Shown one piece after another: positions 7,662 through 15,791 of a DNA stretch of 29,390 nt. The DNA is from Thermoplasmata archaeon. GTDB taxonomy: Archaea; Thermoplasmatota; Thermoplasmata; Sysuiplasmatales; Sysuiplasmataceae. A program made the translations under genes and the position numbers. The DNA lies in contig JAJYOM010000005.1 of assembly GCA_021796175.1 (NCBI GenBank), positions 1 through 29,390 of the forward strand, read 5' to 3'. Below the pieces are notes generated by a model. The model ran no database searches, was not told the origin of the DNA, and saw nothing but the letters and a program-made list of their open reading frames with translations. Positions within the stretch are counted from its first letter, which is position 1. Every line of letters starts with the position of its first letter.

Positions 7662-8186
7662 TCAGATGATCTTTCTGGCAGAGATACCGTAGTGGTATCT
7701 GCTTATTGAAAACACCTTTTCCACTTCGAACCCGGTGTTTCCCAGCATCTCCTCTGACTCATCCTGTCCTAGCCTCTCGGATACAGGGGGGCCCATCGGT
7801 GTCTTCATCTTCTCCCACTCAACGATACCCAGCACACCGTTTGCCTTGAGCAGGCGTGCAACCTCTTTCAGCGTGGACAGGCCATCGAGTTCGTGGAGGG
7901 TGTTCACCATTATAGCGGAATCCGCAATTCCTGTACCCAGCGGTATCCTGTCCTCGCGCGACACAGTGAATGAAACGTTCCCAAGTCCCCTCTCGGCGGA
8001 GAGTTTCTTCGCCATGGCGACAAACGGCTCCTGCATGTCTATGGCATGCACCTTTCCCTTCCTTCCGATCCTTTTTGAGGCAGCCTCGAGAAATGCACCC
8101 GGCCCGCAACCGACGTCGAGCATTATGCTGCCCTCTTCTATGCCGAATGCAGCTATGACATCACCCGGATCCAGGATCTTCAGCAT
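7662..8186 (-). CDS. UbiE/Methyltransf_11-like SAM-dependent methyltransferase
   Basis: Class I methyltransferase, 174 residues from the ATG. Motif I is MLDVGCGPG, motif II HAIDMQ, motif post-I NTLHELD, and the C-terminal GFEVEKVFSISRYHYGISARK strands complete the fold. Close in layout to archaeal UbiE/ArsM-like enzymes; substrate unknown. The frame stays open upstream for at least 30 codons, through KFPLGIGDTLLSDE, into the end of the MFS gene. It has no ATG, GTG or TTG there, only a CTG at 8249 preceded by a GGGGAG element, so a longer protein with non-standard initiation is possible. It lies downstream of the MFS exporter and is probably co-transcribed with it. Confidence 0.85.
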   Translation of the reverse strand: MLKILDPGDVIAAFGIEEGSIMLDVGCGPGAFLEAASKRIGRKGKVHAIDMQEPFVAMAKKLSAERGLGNVSFTVSREDRIPLGTGIADSAIMVNTLHELDGLSTLKEVARLLKANGVLGIVEWEKMKTPMGPPVSERLGQDESEEMLGNTGFEVEKVFSISRYHYGISARKII

Positions 8187-8269
8187 TTCATCGCTGAGAA
8201 GTGTGTCGCCAATGCCAAGCGGAAACTTCCTTTTCTTCCTGGCAGTCAGATATCTCCCCTCTCTGACAG

Positions 8270-9505
8270 TTAATATGAAGCCTTTCTTAATTCTTTCATA
8301 TTGAAACCGACAACTGTTATCACTGCCAGAAGCGCGGCAAACAGGAGATAGACATACCTTACACCTAAGATGGTTACCAGCTCACCGCTGAGTATCATGG
8401 AAAGTGACGCACCGCCGAGGAGCAGCATTGAAACTCCGGCCAGCACGCTTCCCATCCTGTCCGGTGGCGTTCTTGCCTGAAGAAGTGAGACAAACGGAAC
8501 TGCGGAAATCCCTTCCACGAGGCCAATAATGAGAGTGACGGCAAGCGCGTTAATCAGATCACCGGAATAGGCGAACACGACATACAGTGCGGCGTTTGCA
8601 ATAATGGAAAGAAGCATGATCTTTCCCACTATGCCTCTCACCTTGATCACAGTTACAAGGTAATTTCCGGCTATTGTCCCCAGTGCGAGTGCGACCATGA
8701 TTGATGCATAGCCAGTCTCTCCCGTCCGGAAGACGTCCTGGGACATGAATGCAGGCAGGAAGATCATGCCTGCGCCTGTGAAATTGACTATTGTCAGAAA
8801 CGCAGTTATTTCAAGAAAGAGTCTGTTGCCTGCAATGTACTTCAGGCCGTCTGCGCTTCTCCGGCTTTTGCCCTCGGCAACAGGTGAAGTGAAGCTCATC
8901 GTGGAGAAGGCTATGGCGCTTGCAATGAATGTAACAACAACGAGCAGCACGATACCCGATGTCCGGCCAAGAAGGAGAAGAAGGATCCCGCCTGCCGCGT
9001 AGCCGAATATTCGGCTGAACTGTGTCGTGGATTGCTGCAGCGAATTGGCAGATGTCAGCTCCTCCTTGGACACAGTGAGCGGTATGCTGCTGCTCCTGCA
9101 AATCGAAACCATGAGACCAAATGTTGCTATCATGAAGACAGAGATGAATGAAAGAGGCAGAACCAGGAAACTCTCCCTTATGGAGATGAAGAGCACTGCT
9201 CCAAACAATACTTCAATCATAGTGGCCAAAACGATCAGTTTCTTTCTGTCGTTGTTGTCAACAATTCTTCCGAAGAGCGGTGCAAAGAGGAAAACAGGTA
9301 TGTAGAAGAGGGCGGTCATCACGCCCGCATCGAGTCCACTCCCTGTCAGATTGACTATGAAGCCCACCATTGCGATGAAAAGCAGATAGTCACCTGTTCG
9401 CCCGATAAGCGATCCAAGCCAGAGGGCGAAGAAGTTCCTGTGGGAGAGCACCTGCTTGTATCCCTTTCTTGACTCCAACGCATCAACCAGCAAATCTCTT
9501 TCCAC
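8270..9505 (-). CDS. MFS transporter, EntS/MFS_3-like exporter
   Basis: Major facilitator superfamily permease of 411 residues with about 12 hydrophobic segments. The family loop motif between helices 2 and 3 appears as GRIVDNNDRKK, and the N-terminal FFALWLGSLIGRTGDYLLFIAM is typical of the MFS_3/EntS group of drug or siderophore exporters. Initiation is at GTG (9505); a TTTAAGT-like element about 38 bp upstream could be its TATA box, leaving a leader of about 12 nt. It heads a minus-strand unit with a methyltransferase gene. Substrate unknown; export is inferred from family. Confidence 0.88.
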   Translation of the reverse strand: MERDLLVDALESRKGYKQVLSHRNFFALWLGSLIGRTGDYLLFIAMVGFIVNLTGSGLDAGVMTALFYIPVFLFAPLFGRIVDNNDRKKLIVLATMIEVLFGAVLFISIRESFLVLPLSFISVFMIATFGLMVSICRSSSIPLTVSKEELTSANSLQQSTTQFSRIFGYAAGGILLLLLGRTSGIVLLVVVTFIASAIAFSTMSFTSPVAEGKSRRSADGLKYIAGNRLFLEITAFLTIVNFTGAGMIFLPAFMSQDVFRTGETGYASIMVALALGTIAGNYLVTVIKVRGIVGKIMLLSIIANAALYVVFAYSGDLINALAVTLIIGLVEGISAVPFVSLLQARTPPDRMGSVLAGVSMLLLGGASLSMILSGELVTILGVRYVYLLFAALLAVITVVGFNMKELRKASY

Positions 9506-9651
9506 CCTGACAGCGGGAGTGCAACGCGTAATTCACACTTAAATTATTCTGAACGTTCAGACCCGGTGTCCTACACGGTCCCGTTGAATGCAAGTCCTTT
9601 GTCGTTTCCTCCAATAATTGCCAGCGTAGATTTCGACATGCCCGAGCCAAG

Positions 9652-9660
9652 TAATTTATC
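9652..9660 (+). promoter_or_regulatory. TATA box of thyX
   Basis: TAATTTATC centred 26 bp before the ATG at 9682, predicting a leaderless mRNA and supporting that ATG over the internal ATG two codons later. Confidence 0.55.
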
Positions 9661-9681
9661 TTAGTAAGCCGTCACCAAGGA

Positions 9682-10353
9682 ATGTTTATGGCAGCAGGTG
9701 AAATGCTCTCAAGAAAGGCAGCACTGAAGGTTGAACTCGTCAGCTATACCCCCAGCCCGGTTGAGGCATGCGGCAGAGCTGCCGGCATATGTTACGACAA
9801 GGAAAAGAAGGAAAACTACGGCTCTTTCATAAAGAGGGTAATAAGCTATGGCCACATGGATGTAATAGAACATGCCAACTTCACTTTCAGGGTTGAAGGC
9901 ATCAGCCGTGCATGTTCCCACCAGCTTGTGAGGCACAGGCACAGCTCGTTCAGCCAGCGCAGCCAGCGCTATGTGTCGGAGAAGGAAAGTTTCTATGTCC
10001 TGCCTCAGCTCGAGTATGTGGAATCGGGCAAGAAGGATGAAGCACTCGGTGCAATGGAGGATTTCATCAGACAGAGCTATGCCGTCTATTCAAAGCTGAT
10101 TTCACTGGGTGTGAAAAAGGAGGATGCCCGATTCGTGCTGACAAACGCCGCAGAAACGAGACTTTACTGGACAACAAATGCCAGATCGCTGCGCCATTTT
10201 TTCGTCATGCGCCTTGACAGGAGCGCCCAGTGGGAAATCAGGGAGCTCGCGCAGAAGGCATTCGATTCGGTAATTCCTGTTGCCACAGAGCTGTTCGACG
10301 ATCTCACCGAGCTGAGGAACACGGGCCACCTCGGCCATCCGATATATGAGTGA
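9682..10353 (+). CDS. thyX: Flavin-dependent thymidylate synthase ThyX
   Basis: Makes dTMP from dUMP using FAD, NADPH and methylene-tetrahydrofolate. The 223-residue product has the ThyX signature R84-H85-R86 followed after seven residues by S94 (RHRHSSFSQRS), then QRY, plus the C-terminal NARSLRHFF and AQWEIRELA dUMP/FAD-binding segments. It is a single-gene unit with its own leaderless promoter and converges with the FTR1 gene (stop 10351-10353 abuts the FTR1 stop). The commonly conserved LP of the VLPNA(A)ET segment reads LT here (VLTNAAET), a minor deviation. Confidence 0.97.
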   Translation: MFMAAGEMLSRKAALKVELVSYTPSPVEACGRAAGICYDKEKKENYGSFIKRVISYGHMDVIEHANFTFRVEGISRACSHQLVRHRHSSFSQRSQRYVSEKESFYVLPQLEYVESGKKDEALGAMEDFIRQSYAVYSKLISLGVKKEDARFVLTNAAETRLYWTTNARSLRHFFVMRLDRSAQWEIRELAQKAFDSVIPVATELFDDLTELRNTGHLGHPIYE

Positions 10354-11211
10354 TCATTCTTCCACAGGCGCATCGGCGGCAGATGATTTATGCCCGGCAG
10401 CCTTGGCGGAAGGCTCCTTCCTGTAGAAGTAGTAAAGGAGAGAAGTAAGCAGCACAGCGTATGCAACTGCCTGGACTGCTGTATAAACTGGGCCGTCAAA
10501 TCCAATGAGAAGAACAAGTATTGAGTGAGCAACCGACTGTATCGGGCCGGAGTCGGTGTAGGTGATCAATACAGCAGTCCTTGGAAGAAGGTGGACGGTC
10601 TGAAGATTGTGCATGACTATTGCGAGTATCGCCGAAGCGAAGACTATCAGAGCGAGAGAAGTCCCCCTGAACAGGCTGTTGATATCCATTTTCCTTGTTG
10701 CACCTGTTATGACGACATATACGCCCGCAACCAGGCCAAGCCCGGCGATGGAGCCAATGACACTGCCAGTTTCGGAGAGAAATATGAAGGGCGATATGAA
10801 AATCACAGCCTCGACACCTTCCCTGAGGACCGTAGTGAAGCTGATCATGAATACAGCTGATGGACCGTAGCTGTTCATGCCCTTCTCCAGTTTTTCCCTT
10901 ATGGTCCTGCTCACAGAGTGGGAGTGCCTTTTCATGAACACAATCATTGCCACAAGTACGCAGACAGCGAACAATCCCATTGCAGCTTCGAAGTAGTCAC
11001 CATACGAGCTGTAAGCATAACCTACCGTGAATGCAATCGCAATTGCCACAACCAGTGCCGCGGCAATGCCATAATACACGTAGTTTACATGGCCCGAGTC
11101 AGTTGCCTTCAGATAACCGGTTACCACCATGACAATGAGCGATGCTTCCAGCCCTTCCCTGAAGCTTATTACCAGGGCAGCAACAAGAGATGTCAGTTCA
11201 ACGCCTATCAG
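10354..11211 (-). CDS. FTR1-family iron permease, non-standard start
   Basis: High-affinity iron permease of the FTR1/EfeU family, a membrane protein with about seven helices. The second family motif is REGVEA. The first, REGLEA, lies upstream of the first ATG (11128-11130) in the same frame, within LLIGVELTSLVAALVISF-REGLEASLIV. Starting at the ATG (258 residues) would remove the first helix and this iron-binding motif, so the true start must lie farther out. An in-frame TGA at 11218-11220 limits it, and only CTG (11214, 11211), ATA (11208) or other non-standard codons remain. A GGTGAG ribosome site (11217-11222) sits 5 nt before the CTG at 11211, which I chose (285 residues). A sequencing error in an ATG is the alternative. 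No EfeO/EfeB partners are near. Confidence 0.88.
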   Translation of the reverse strand: MIGVELTSLVAALVISFREGLEASLIVMVVTGYLKATDSGHVNYVYYGIAAALVVAIAIAFTVGYAYSSYGDYFEAAMGLFAVCVLVAMIVFMKRHSHSVSRTIREKLEKGMNSYGPSAVFMISFTTVLREGVEAVIFISPFIFLSETGSVIGSIAGLGLVAGVYVVITGATRKMDINSLFRGTSLALIVFASAILAIVMHNLQTVHLLPRTAVLITYTDSGPIQSVAHSILVLLIGFDGPVYTAVQAVAYAVLLTSLLYYFYRKEPSAKAAGHKSSAADAPVEE

Positions 11212-11245
11212 CAGCTCTCACCAGGTGTGATTTGCAGTCTGGCAC

Positions 11246-11260
11246 AATTATAAGAATATA
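11246..11260 (-). promoter_or_regulatory. Promoter region of the FTR1 gene
   Basis: AT-rich stretch with two overlapping TATA-like elements on the minus strand (TATATTC and TTATAATT). Either would give transcription starts at about 11224-11231, leaving a 10-20 nt leader containing the GGTGAG ribosome site. This argues that the gene begins at the GGTGAG and is not a frameshifted longer gene. Confidence 0.5.
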
Positions 11261-11313
11261 ACGGCGTCATAACAGTGACAGATCGGCTACGGAAAGCCGG
11301 GAAATCAGGAATG

Positions 11314-11322
11314 TTTTTAATT
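11314..11322 (+). promoter_or_regulatory. TATA box of valS
   Basis: TTTTTAATT centred 28 bp before the valS ATG at 11346, giving an almost leaderless transcript. It shares the 134-bp divergent region with the FTR1 promoter. Confidence 0.6.
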
Positions 11323-11345
11323 TCCCGCAGTTTCTCCAACGATCA

Positions 11346-13952
11346 ATGACCGCCTACGACCACCGTGAGCAGGAACCGAAATGGCAGAAGATGTGGCATG
11401 ACAAAGCCGTATACAGGTTCCAGCCCGACTCCGACCGGGAAATTTACAGCATAGACACACCGCCGAGATACACGTCAGGTGCACTCCACCTGGGGCACGC
11501 TACCGGATATCCGATATTGGACTTTGCAGCCCGTTACAGACGAATGAGAGGATACAATGTCTTCTTTCCTCTGTGCTTCGACGGAAACGGAATGCCTGTG
11601 GAAACCGCCACTGAAAAGAAACACGGTATCACCAAATTCAGCGTTGACAGGAAGACCTACCTCCGGCTCTGCACAGAATATGCAAATCAGTTCATAGGCA
11701 CGATGACAAGGCAGTTCGAAATGCTGGGCATGAGCCTCGATCCTTCAATCTACTATGAAACACACGCACCATATTACAGGAAATATACACAGATCAGTTT
11801 CCTGAAGCTGCTGAAGAAGGGACTGGCGTACAAGGGGAAGTTCCCGGTCAACTGGTGCCCTCACTGCAACACATCGCTTGCGGATGCCGAGGTAGAGAGG
11901 GAGGAGAGGGCAACAAAGCTACATTTCATAACCTTCAGGGTCAGGGAGGGAGGTTCTCTGGAAATCGCAACAACCAGGCCGGAACTCATAGGAGCCTGCC
12001 ATGCTGTTCTCGTTCATCCGGATGACAGCAGATACAGCGGCCTGAAGGGAAAGCATGCGATCCTGCCCGTCTACGGCAGGGATGTGCCAATTATTGAAGA
12101 TGAGAAGGTAGACATTGCATTCGGATCAGGGGCGGTGATGATTTGCTCATATGGAGACAAGGAGGATGCTAACTGGATACTCAAGCACCACCTGCCGGTG
12201 ACAGTGATAATTGATGATTTTGGAAAAATGAACAATCTCTCCGGTCCCCTTTCCGGACTCGACACAGTTTCCGCAAGGGCGAGTATGCTGAATTTGCTCG
12301 ACGACAAGAAACTCCTAGTGAAGTCGGAGAGCATATCACAGAGCGTCGGAGTCTGCTGGCGATGTGCAACCCCAGTGGAGATAATGGACAAGATGCAGTG
12401 GTTTCTGAAGAGTGTCCAGTTCAACCAGGATGTCCTGTCAGAGGCGGAGGGCATCAACTGGTATCCGGAATTCATGAAACACAGGTTCAGGGACTGGACG
12501 AATTCTCTTGACTGGGACTGGGTAATATCCAGGCAGAGGATCTTTGCTACACCCATTCCGGTCTGGGAATGCCCCAGGTGCGGTTACGTTCTTCCTGCAG
12601 AAGAGGAAAACTGCTATGTGGACCCCGTTGAAACAGCTGCACTCTCCACCTGCCCGAACGATGGTTCGGAGCTTTCGGGAAGCAGGGATGTCTTCGACAC
12701 TTGGATGGACTCGAGCATCAGCGCTCTCTACAACTGCTTCTGGCTGAGGGATGATAATCTGTTCGACAGGATGTTCCCAATGTCAATGAGAGGGCAGGCG
12801 CACGAGATAATCAGGACATGGGCATACTATACAGTCCTTCGCAGCCACCTGATGCTGGACACCGCACCGTGGAAAGATATCATGATTACAGGTTTCATCA
12901 TGGCGCCTGACAAGACACCTATGCACACGCATCTCGGCAATGTCATAGACCCTGTCCCGCTGATGGAGAAATACGGAGCGGATGCTCTCAGGTATTACGC
13001 AGCCACTTGCAGCCTTGGAACCGATCAGGCCTTCAGGGAAAGGGACGTTGTACATGGACAGAGACTTTGCAACAAGCTCTGGAACATAGCAAACTTCGTT
13101 TCGTCCTGTCCCAAGCCGGATGGAATTCCGAAACATCTCGGTCCCGTGGACAGCTGGATTGTCGGTCTCTATAACAGCACTGTAGGTGAGGCAACAAGGC
13201 TGATGGACTCGTATGAATTTGATAAGGCAATGAGGGAGATTGAACAGTTTGCCTGGCACGACTTCGCCGACGACTACATAGAGATGGTCAAGTCAAGGGT
13301 CAGGGGCGGTGATGCAAACGCCTCCTGGGTCCTGAATTCGCTGTCTCAAGGAATTGTCAGGCTGTTTGCGCCGTTCCTGCCGCACGTGACAGAGGCAATA
13401 TATCAGCAATTAGAGAGGGTGGACGGTTCGCCCGGCAGTGTGCACATGTCACGCTGGCCTTCGGCACTGACGGTTGCACGAGGCGATGAGGAAGCTGGAA
13501 AGGCGGCGGCCGATATAGTCGGCGCTGTAAGGAACTGGAGAGCGGAATCAGACTTCAGGGGAACTCTGGATGAGATAACAGTGTTTGCAGGAAACAGGTG
13601 CTTTGCCGGTTGTACCGATGAACTATCCAGCGCACTTCGGGCGGACAAAGTGATAATCTCAAAATCAATGAGTTATGAAAAGAGGATAGCGGCTGTCAAG
13701 CCGAATTTCCAGTTCATAGGACCGAAATACAGGGAGAAGGCGAAGGAGATAATCCACATGCTGAAATCAGCAAAACCTTCCGACCTGAGGTTTGACAGCG
13801 AAGGAAACATCCTTTTCGAGTCTGCAGGAGCTCAAACCAGGGTTGAGAGAGAGGCATTCGAGGTGCAGTATTCCTACTACATGGAGGGAATGGCAGCCGA
13901 ACCGGTTCAGGTTGGCGATATGTTCGTGCTGGTGAAGCGCAGCGGAAAATGA
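11346..13952 (+). CDS. valS: Valyl-tRNA synthetase with degenerate KMSKS motif
   Basis: Class Ia aminoacyl-tRNA synthetase, 868 residues, charging tRNA-Val. It is the archaeal type-2 form (IDTPPRYTSGALHLGHATGYP). The HIGH motif is HLGH at 48-51; the CP1 editing domain spans about 190-340 (IATTRPEL, GSGAVMICSYGD); zinc-ribbon cysteines are C171/C174 (WCPHC) and C409/C412 (WECPRCG); the anticodon-binding domain follows about residue 590 (LCNKLWNIANF). Where KMSKS should be, between GFIMAPDK and GNVIDP, the sequence reads TPMHTHL (524-530), so KMSKS is replaced by PMHTH and the catalytic second lysine is absent. Flanking sequence is well conserved, so a frameshift is unlikely. It has its own promoter and is coupled to a methyltransferase gene by an ATGA overlap. 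Confidence 0.93.
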   Translation: MTAYDHREQEPKWQKMWHDKAVYRFQPDSDREIYSIDTPPRYTSGALHLGHATGYPILDFAARYRRMRGYNVFFPLCFDGNGMPVETATEKKHGITKFSVDRKTYLRLCTEYANQFIGTMTRQFEMLGMSLDPSIYYETHAPYYRKYTQISFLKLLKKGLAYKGKFPVNWCPHCNTSLADAEVEREERATKLHFITFRVREGGSLEIATTRPELIGACHAVLVHPDDSRYSGLKGKHAILPVYGRDVPIIEDEKVDIAFGSGAVMICSYGDKEDANWILKHHLPVTVIIDDFGKMNNLSGPLSGLDTVSARASMLNLLDDKKLLVKSESISQSVGVCWRCATPVEIMDKMQWFLKSVQFNQDVLSEAEGINWYPEFMKHRFRDWTNSLDWDWVISRQRIFATPIPVWECPRCGYVLPAEEENCYVDPVETAALSTCPNDGSELSGSRDVFDTWMDSSISALYNCFWLRDDNLFDRMFPMSMRGQAHEIIRTWAYYTVLRSHLMLDTAPWKDIMITGFIMAPDKTPMHTHLGNVIDPVPLMEKYGADALRYYAATCSLGTDQAFRERDVVHGQRLCNKLWNIANFVSSCPKPDGIPKHLGPVDSWIVGLYNSTVGEATRLMDSYEFDKAMREIEQFAWHDFADDYIEMVKSRVRGGDANASWVLNSLSQGIVRLFAPFLPHVTEAIYQQLERVDGSPGSVHMSRWPSALTVARGDEEAGKAAADIVGAVRNWRAESDFRGTLDEITVFAGNRCFAGCTDELSSALRADKVIISKSMSYEKRIAAVKPNFQFIGPKYREKAKEIIHMLKSAKPSDLRFDSEGNILFESAGAQTRVEREAFEVQYSYYMEGMAAEPVQVGDMFVLVKRSGK

Positions 13953-14623
13953 CTGACAGCGATCGTCATCCATCCGGCGGCGAGATGGAAAGGGAAAGGG
14001 CGGAAGCAGTACGTGCATGGGAGAATTATTACGGCAGCGGACAGCGGATAGGTGGAAATCCCCTTTCTTCGATGTCCGAAAGGCTGCTTATGGAACTTTT
14101 GCCCCTCTCGGCACCATTTCTTGAAATAGGCTGCGGGACAGGCAGGAGCTATGCACACATACTGGCCACCATCTCGGGTGCATTCACACCCTCGTTCTCC
14201 TACACGGGCATAGATGCAAGCCCAACCGCTGTTTCGGCTGCGTCCACACGCAGGGGAATGAATGTCGTCCGGGGCGACGTGTTTCATCTTCCGTTAGCTT
14301 CGGTCACCTTCGGCTATGTCTACGCAAGGAATGCACTCCAGGGCTATTCTCCCGGTATAGCAGACATGGCAGCTGCAGAGATTTCACGTGTAATGCGGAA
14401 CGGCTCTGTTCTGCTGATAGAGGAGCGCGGACCGCTGGACAGAGTACCTGTTCCCTCAGGGCAGCGACACGGTTTCCCCCAAATGAAGCCTGCACCGGCT
14501 GTGCTCGATGCTTTCAGGCACCAGTTGGACCTGAAGGCAATTTCGGAGGAGTTCAGGAAGAGAAGGACAAGTCTGGGAACTGTGATTGTCCACAGCATCA
14601 CTGCAATGTTCATAAAAAAGTGA
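13949..14623 (+). CDS. Class I SAM-dependent methyltransferase
   Basis: Methyltransferase of 224 residues starting at the ATG that overlaps the valS stop (ATGA, 13949-13952), so the two are translationally coupled. Motif I is FLEIGCGTG, motif II YTGIDASP, motif post-I VVRGDVFHLPLASVTFGYVYARNALQGY, and motif III SVLLIEERGP. Layout is that of a Methyltransf_11/25 small-molecule or tRNA enzyme. Coupling to valS hints at tRNA or translation, but this is weak inference; substrate unknown. It is the third class I methyltransferase in the window, and the three are not obviously recent duplicates. Confidence 0.85.
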   Translation: MTDSDRHPSGGEMERERAEAVRAWENYYGSGQRIGGNPLSSMSERLLMELLPLSAPFLEIGCGTGRSYAHILATISGAFTPSFSYTGIDASPTAVSAASTRRGMNVVRGDVFHLPLASVTFGYVYARNALQGYSPGIADMAAAEISRVMRNGSVLLIEERGPLDRVPVPSGQRHGFPQMKPAPAVLDAFRHQLDLKAISEEFRKRRTSLGTVIVHSITAMFIKK

Positions 14624-14787
14624 GCAATGTTGTATTGAAGTAACGTCACACATTTTGTCATGCTCGAGGCTACAGAAGCAACTGCACTTCGTCTGCTGCA
14701 ATCTCCAAATGCTGGCACTGGATGACCGATTCAGAAGGCCTTCAGTTATATACTTCCGGTTCCAGAGTAGCCAAATTAGCTTCTGAA

Positions 14788-14796
14788 TCTTTAAAT
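14788..14796 (+). promoter_or_regulatory. TATA box of the A-type carrier gene
   Basis: TCTTTAAAT, centred about 40 bp before the ATG at 14832. It predicts a leader of about 13 nt that contains an AAGGTC element 7 nt before the ATG. The 208-bp region from 14624 to 14831 holds no other gene that I can support. Confidence 0.5.
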
Positions 14797-14831
14797 AATG
14801 AGACCTCAATCGAAACAGAAGGTCGATTCAA

Positions 14832-15188
14832 ATGGTCTCTCTGGTATTGACTGACAAGGCGTGCGACAAGGTAAAAAACCTGATTTCTCAGCAGGAATCC
14901 AAAGAACTGCTTCTGAGGGTCTACCTGACATCTGAGGGCCACGGCTTCAAGTACGGCATGGCTTTCGACGAGAACTCCGATCCTGCGCAAGACATAGAGA
15001 TGGCACAGGACGGAATTAAGATAGTTGTGGACAAGGAAAGCGCGTCATACCTTGACGGCACTCAAATAGACTATGTCGAGTCGCTCGAAGGCGGCGGTTT
15101 CACAATTAACAATCCAAACCTCAAGGTCAACAACGGCGCAGGCTGTGGATGTGGCGGTGGCGGCTGCGGTTGCGGCTGCGGCGCCTGA
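14832..15188 (+). CDS. HesB/IscA/SufA-like A-type carrier with Cys-Gly tail
   Basis: A-type Fe-S carrier family protein (118 residues), which in relatives receives clusters from the scaffold and delivers them to apo-proteins. The fold is recognisable: LLLRVYLTSEGHGFKYGMAFDE and IKIVVDKESASYLDGTQIDYVESLEGGGFTINNPN. The family normally has one cysteine in GGCSGFQY and two in a terminal CGCG. Here the first is lost (EGHGFKYG, His37 nearby), and the C-terminus is a Gly/Cys tail with five cysteines (C105, C107, C112, C114, C116), with only C11 elsewhere. This tail could bind a cluster or metals by itself. It is transcribed alone, 8.6 kb from the SUF block. Confidence 0.88.
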   Translation: MVSLVLTDKACDKVKNLISQQESKELLLRVYLTSEGHGFKYGMAFDENSDPAQDIEMAQDGIKIVVDKESASYLDGTQIDYVESLEGGGFTINNPNLKVNNGAGCGCGGGGCGCGCGA

Positions 15189-15287
15189 AGCAATTCCCAT
15201 CTGTACCGGCCGGGAATATACCAGTTGCTTTTTCATCCTGTTCAGGTGACAGCGCAGCTCTGCCCGTTGCTGTTGCCACGGACTGCG

Positions 15288-15296
15288 TGTTTTATC
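15288..15296 (+). promoter_or_regulatory. TATA box of csaA
   Basis: TGTTTTATC centred about 28 bp before the ATG at 15320. It supports that start and a leaderless transcript, and rejects the longer frame that runs back into the Cys-rich tail of the carrier gene. Confidence 0.55.
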
Positions 15297-15319
15297 AATG
15301 CGCTGTCCAATCCTTTTTC

Positions 15320-15658
15320 ATGGAAAATGCAATTCAATTCAGTGACTTTCTGAAAGTGCAGATACTCTCGGGCACCGTTCTGGAGGCTGCATTACTTGAA
15401 GGTGCAAGGAAGCCCGCATACAGGCTGCTTATCGATTTTGGTCCCATGGGTGTGAAGAAGAGCAGTGCCCAGCTTACCGGCCTTTACACGCCAGGGGAAC
15501 TTGTAGGCAGAACTGTAATGGCTGTAACTAACTTTGTTCCCAAGCAGATAGGCAGTTTCATGTCAGATGTGCTCGTGCTCGGTTTCCCTGTAAATGACAG
15601 GGAAATTGTCCTAGCATGCCCAGAAAGAGAGGTGCCTCCGGGAACAAGGCTGCTTTGA
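15320..15658 (+). CDS. csaA: CsaA-like tRNA-binding domain protein
   Basis: Small OB-fold protein of 112 residues, of the CsaA/EMAP-II/Arc1p tRNA-binding domain family, also described as a chaperone-like export factor in Bacillus. The whole chain matches the family: FSDFLKVQILSGTVLEA, ARKPAYRLLIDFG, KKSSAQLTGLY, LVGRTVMAVTNFVPKQIG, MSDVLVLGFP and the C-terminal PEREVPPGTRL. The start is the ATG at 15320, immediately before MENAIQFSDF; the open frame extends upstream to 15149, but that part is Arg-rich shadow sequence of the carrier tail. Binding to tRNA or to the dimer partner is by family knowledge. It stands as a single transcription unit. Confidence 0.93.
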   Translation: MENAIQFSDFLKVQILSGTVLEAALLEGARKPAYRLLIDFGPMGVKKSSAQLTGLYTPGELVGRTVMAVTNFVPKQIGSFMSDVLVLGFPVNDREIVLACPEREVPPGTRLL

Positions 15659-15791
15659 ATTGACTCACCTGACCCCCTCTGCAGGAATTTTGAATCTCTA
15701 ATCAACGAATTGAATTGTGAATGCGTGGCTCCCCAGCGTAAATTTTCTGCAAGAGACTGCAAAGTTAATCATTTTCCAAACCATTTTAGAT

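Noticed and set aside
7735..8304. 189-codon plus-strand frame opposite the second methyltransferase
   Set aside because: Ser/Pro/Phe-rich shadow of a clear methyltransferase on the other strand.
14624..14831. Possible RNA gene or small gene between the third methyltransferase and the carrier gene
   Set aside because: I could not fold a tRNA cloverleaf or find a frame with coding character; only promoter-like AT-rich elements are visible.
15149..15319. Arg-rich extension MWRWRLRLRLRR at the front of the csaA frame
   Set aside because: It is the out-of-frame reading of the Gly/Cys-rich tail of the carrier gene and its spacer; the CsaA family begins at the ATG at 15320, which also has its own TATA box.
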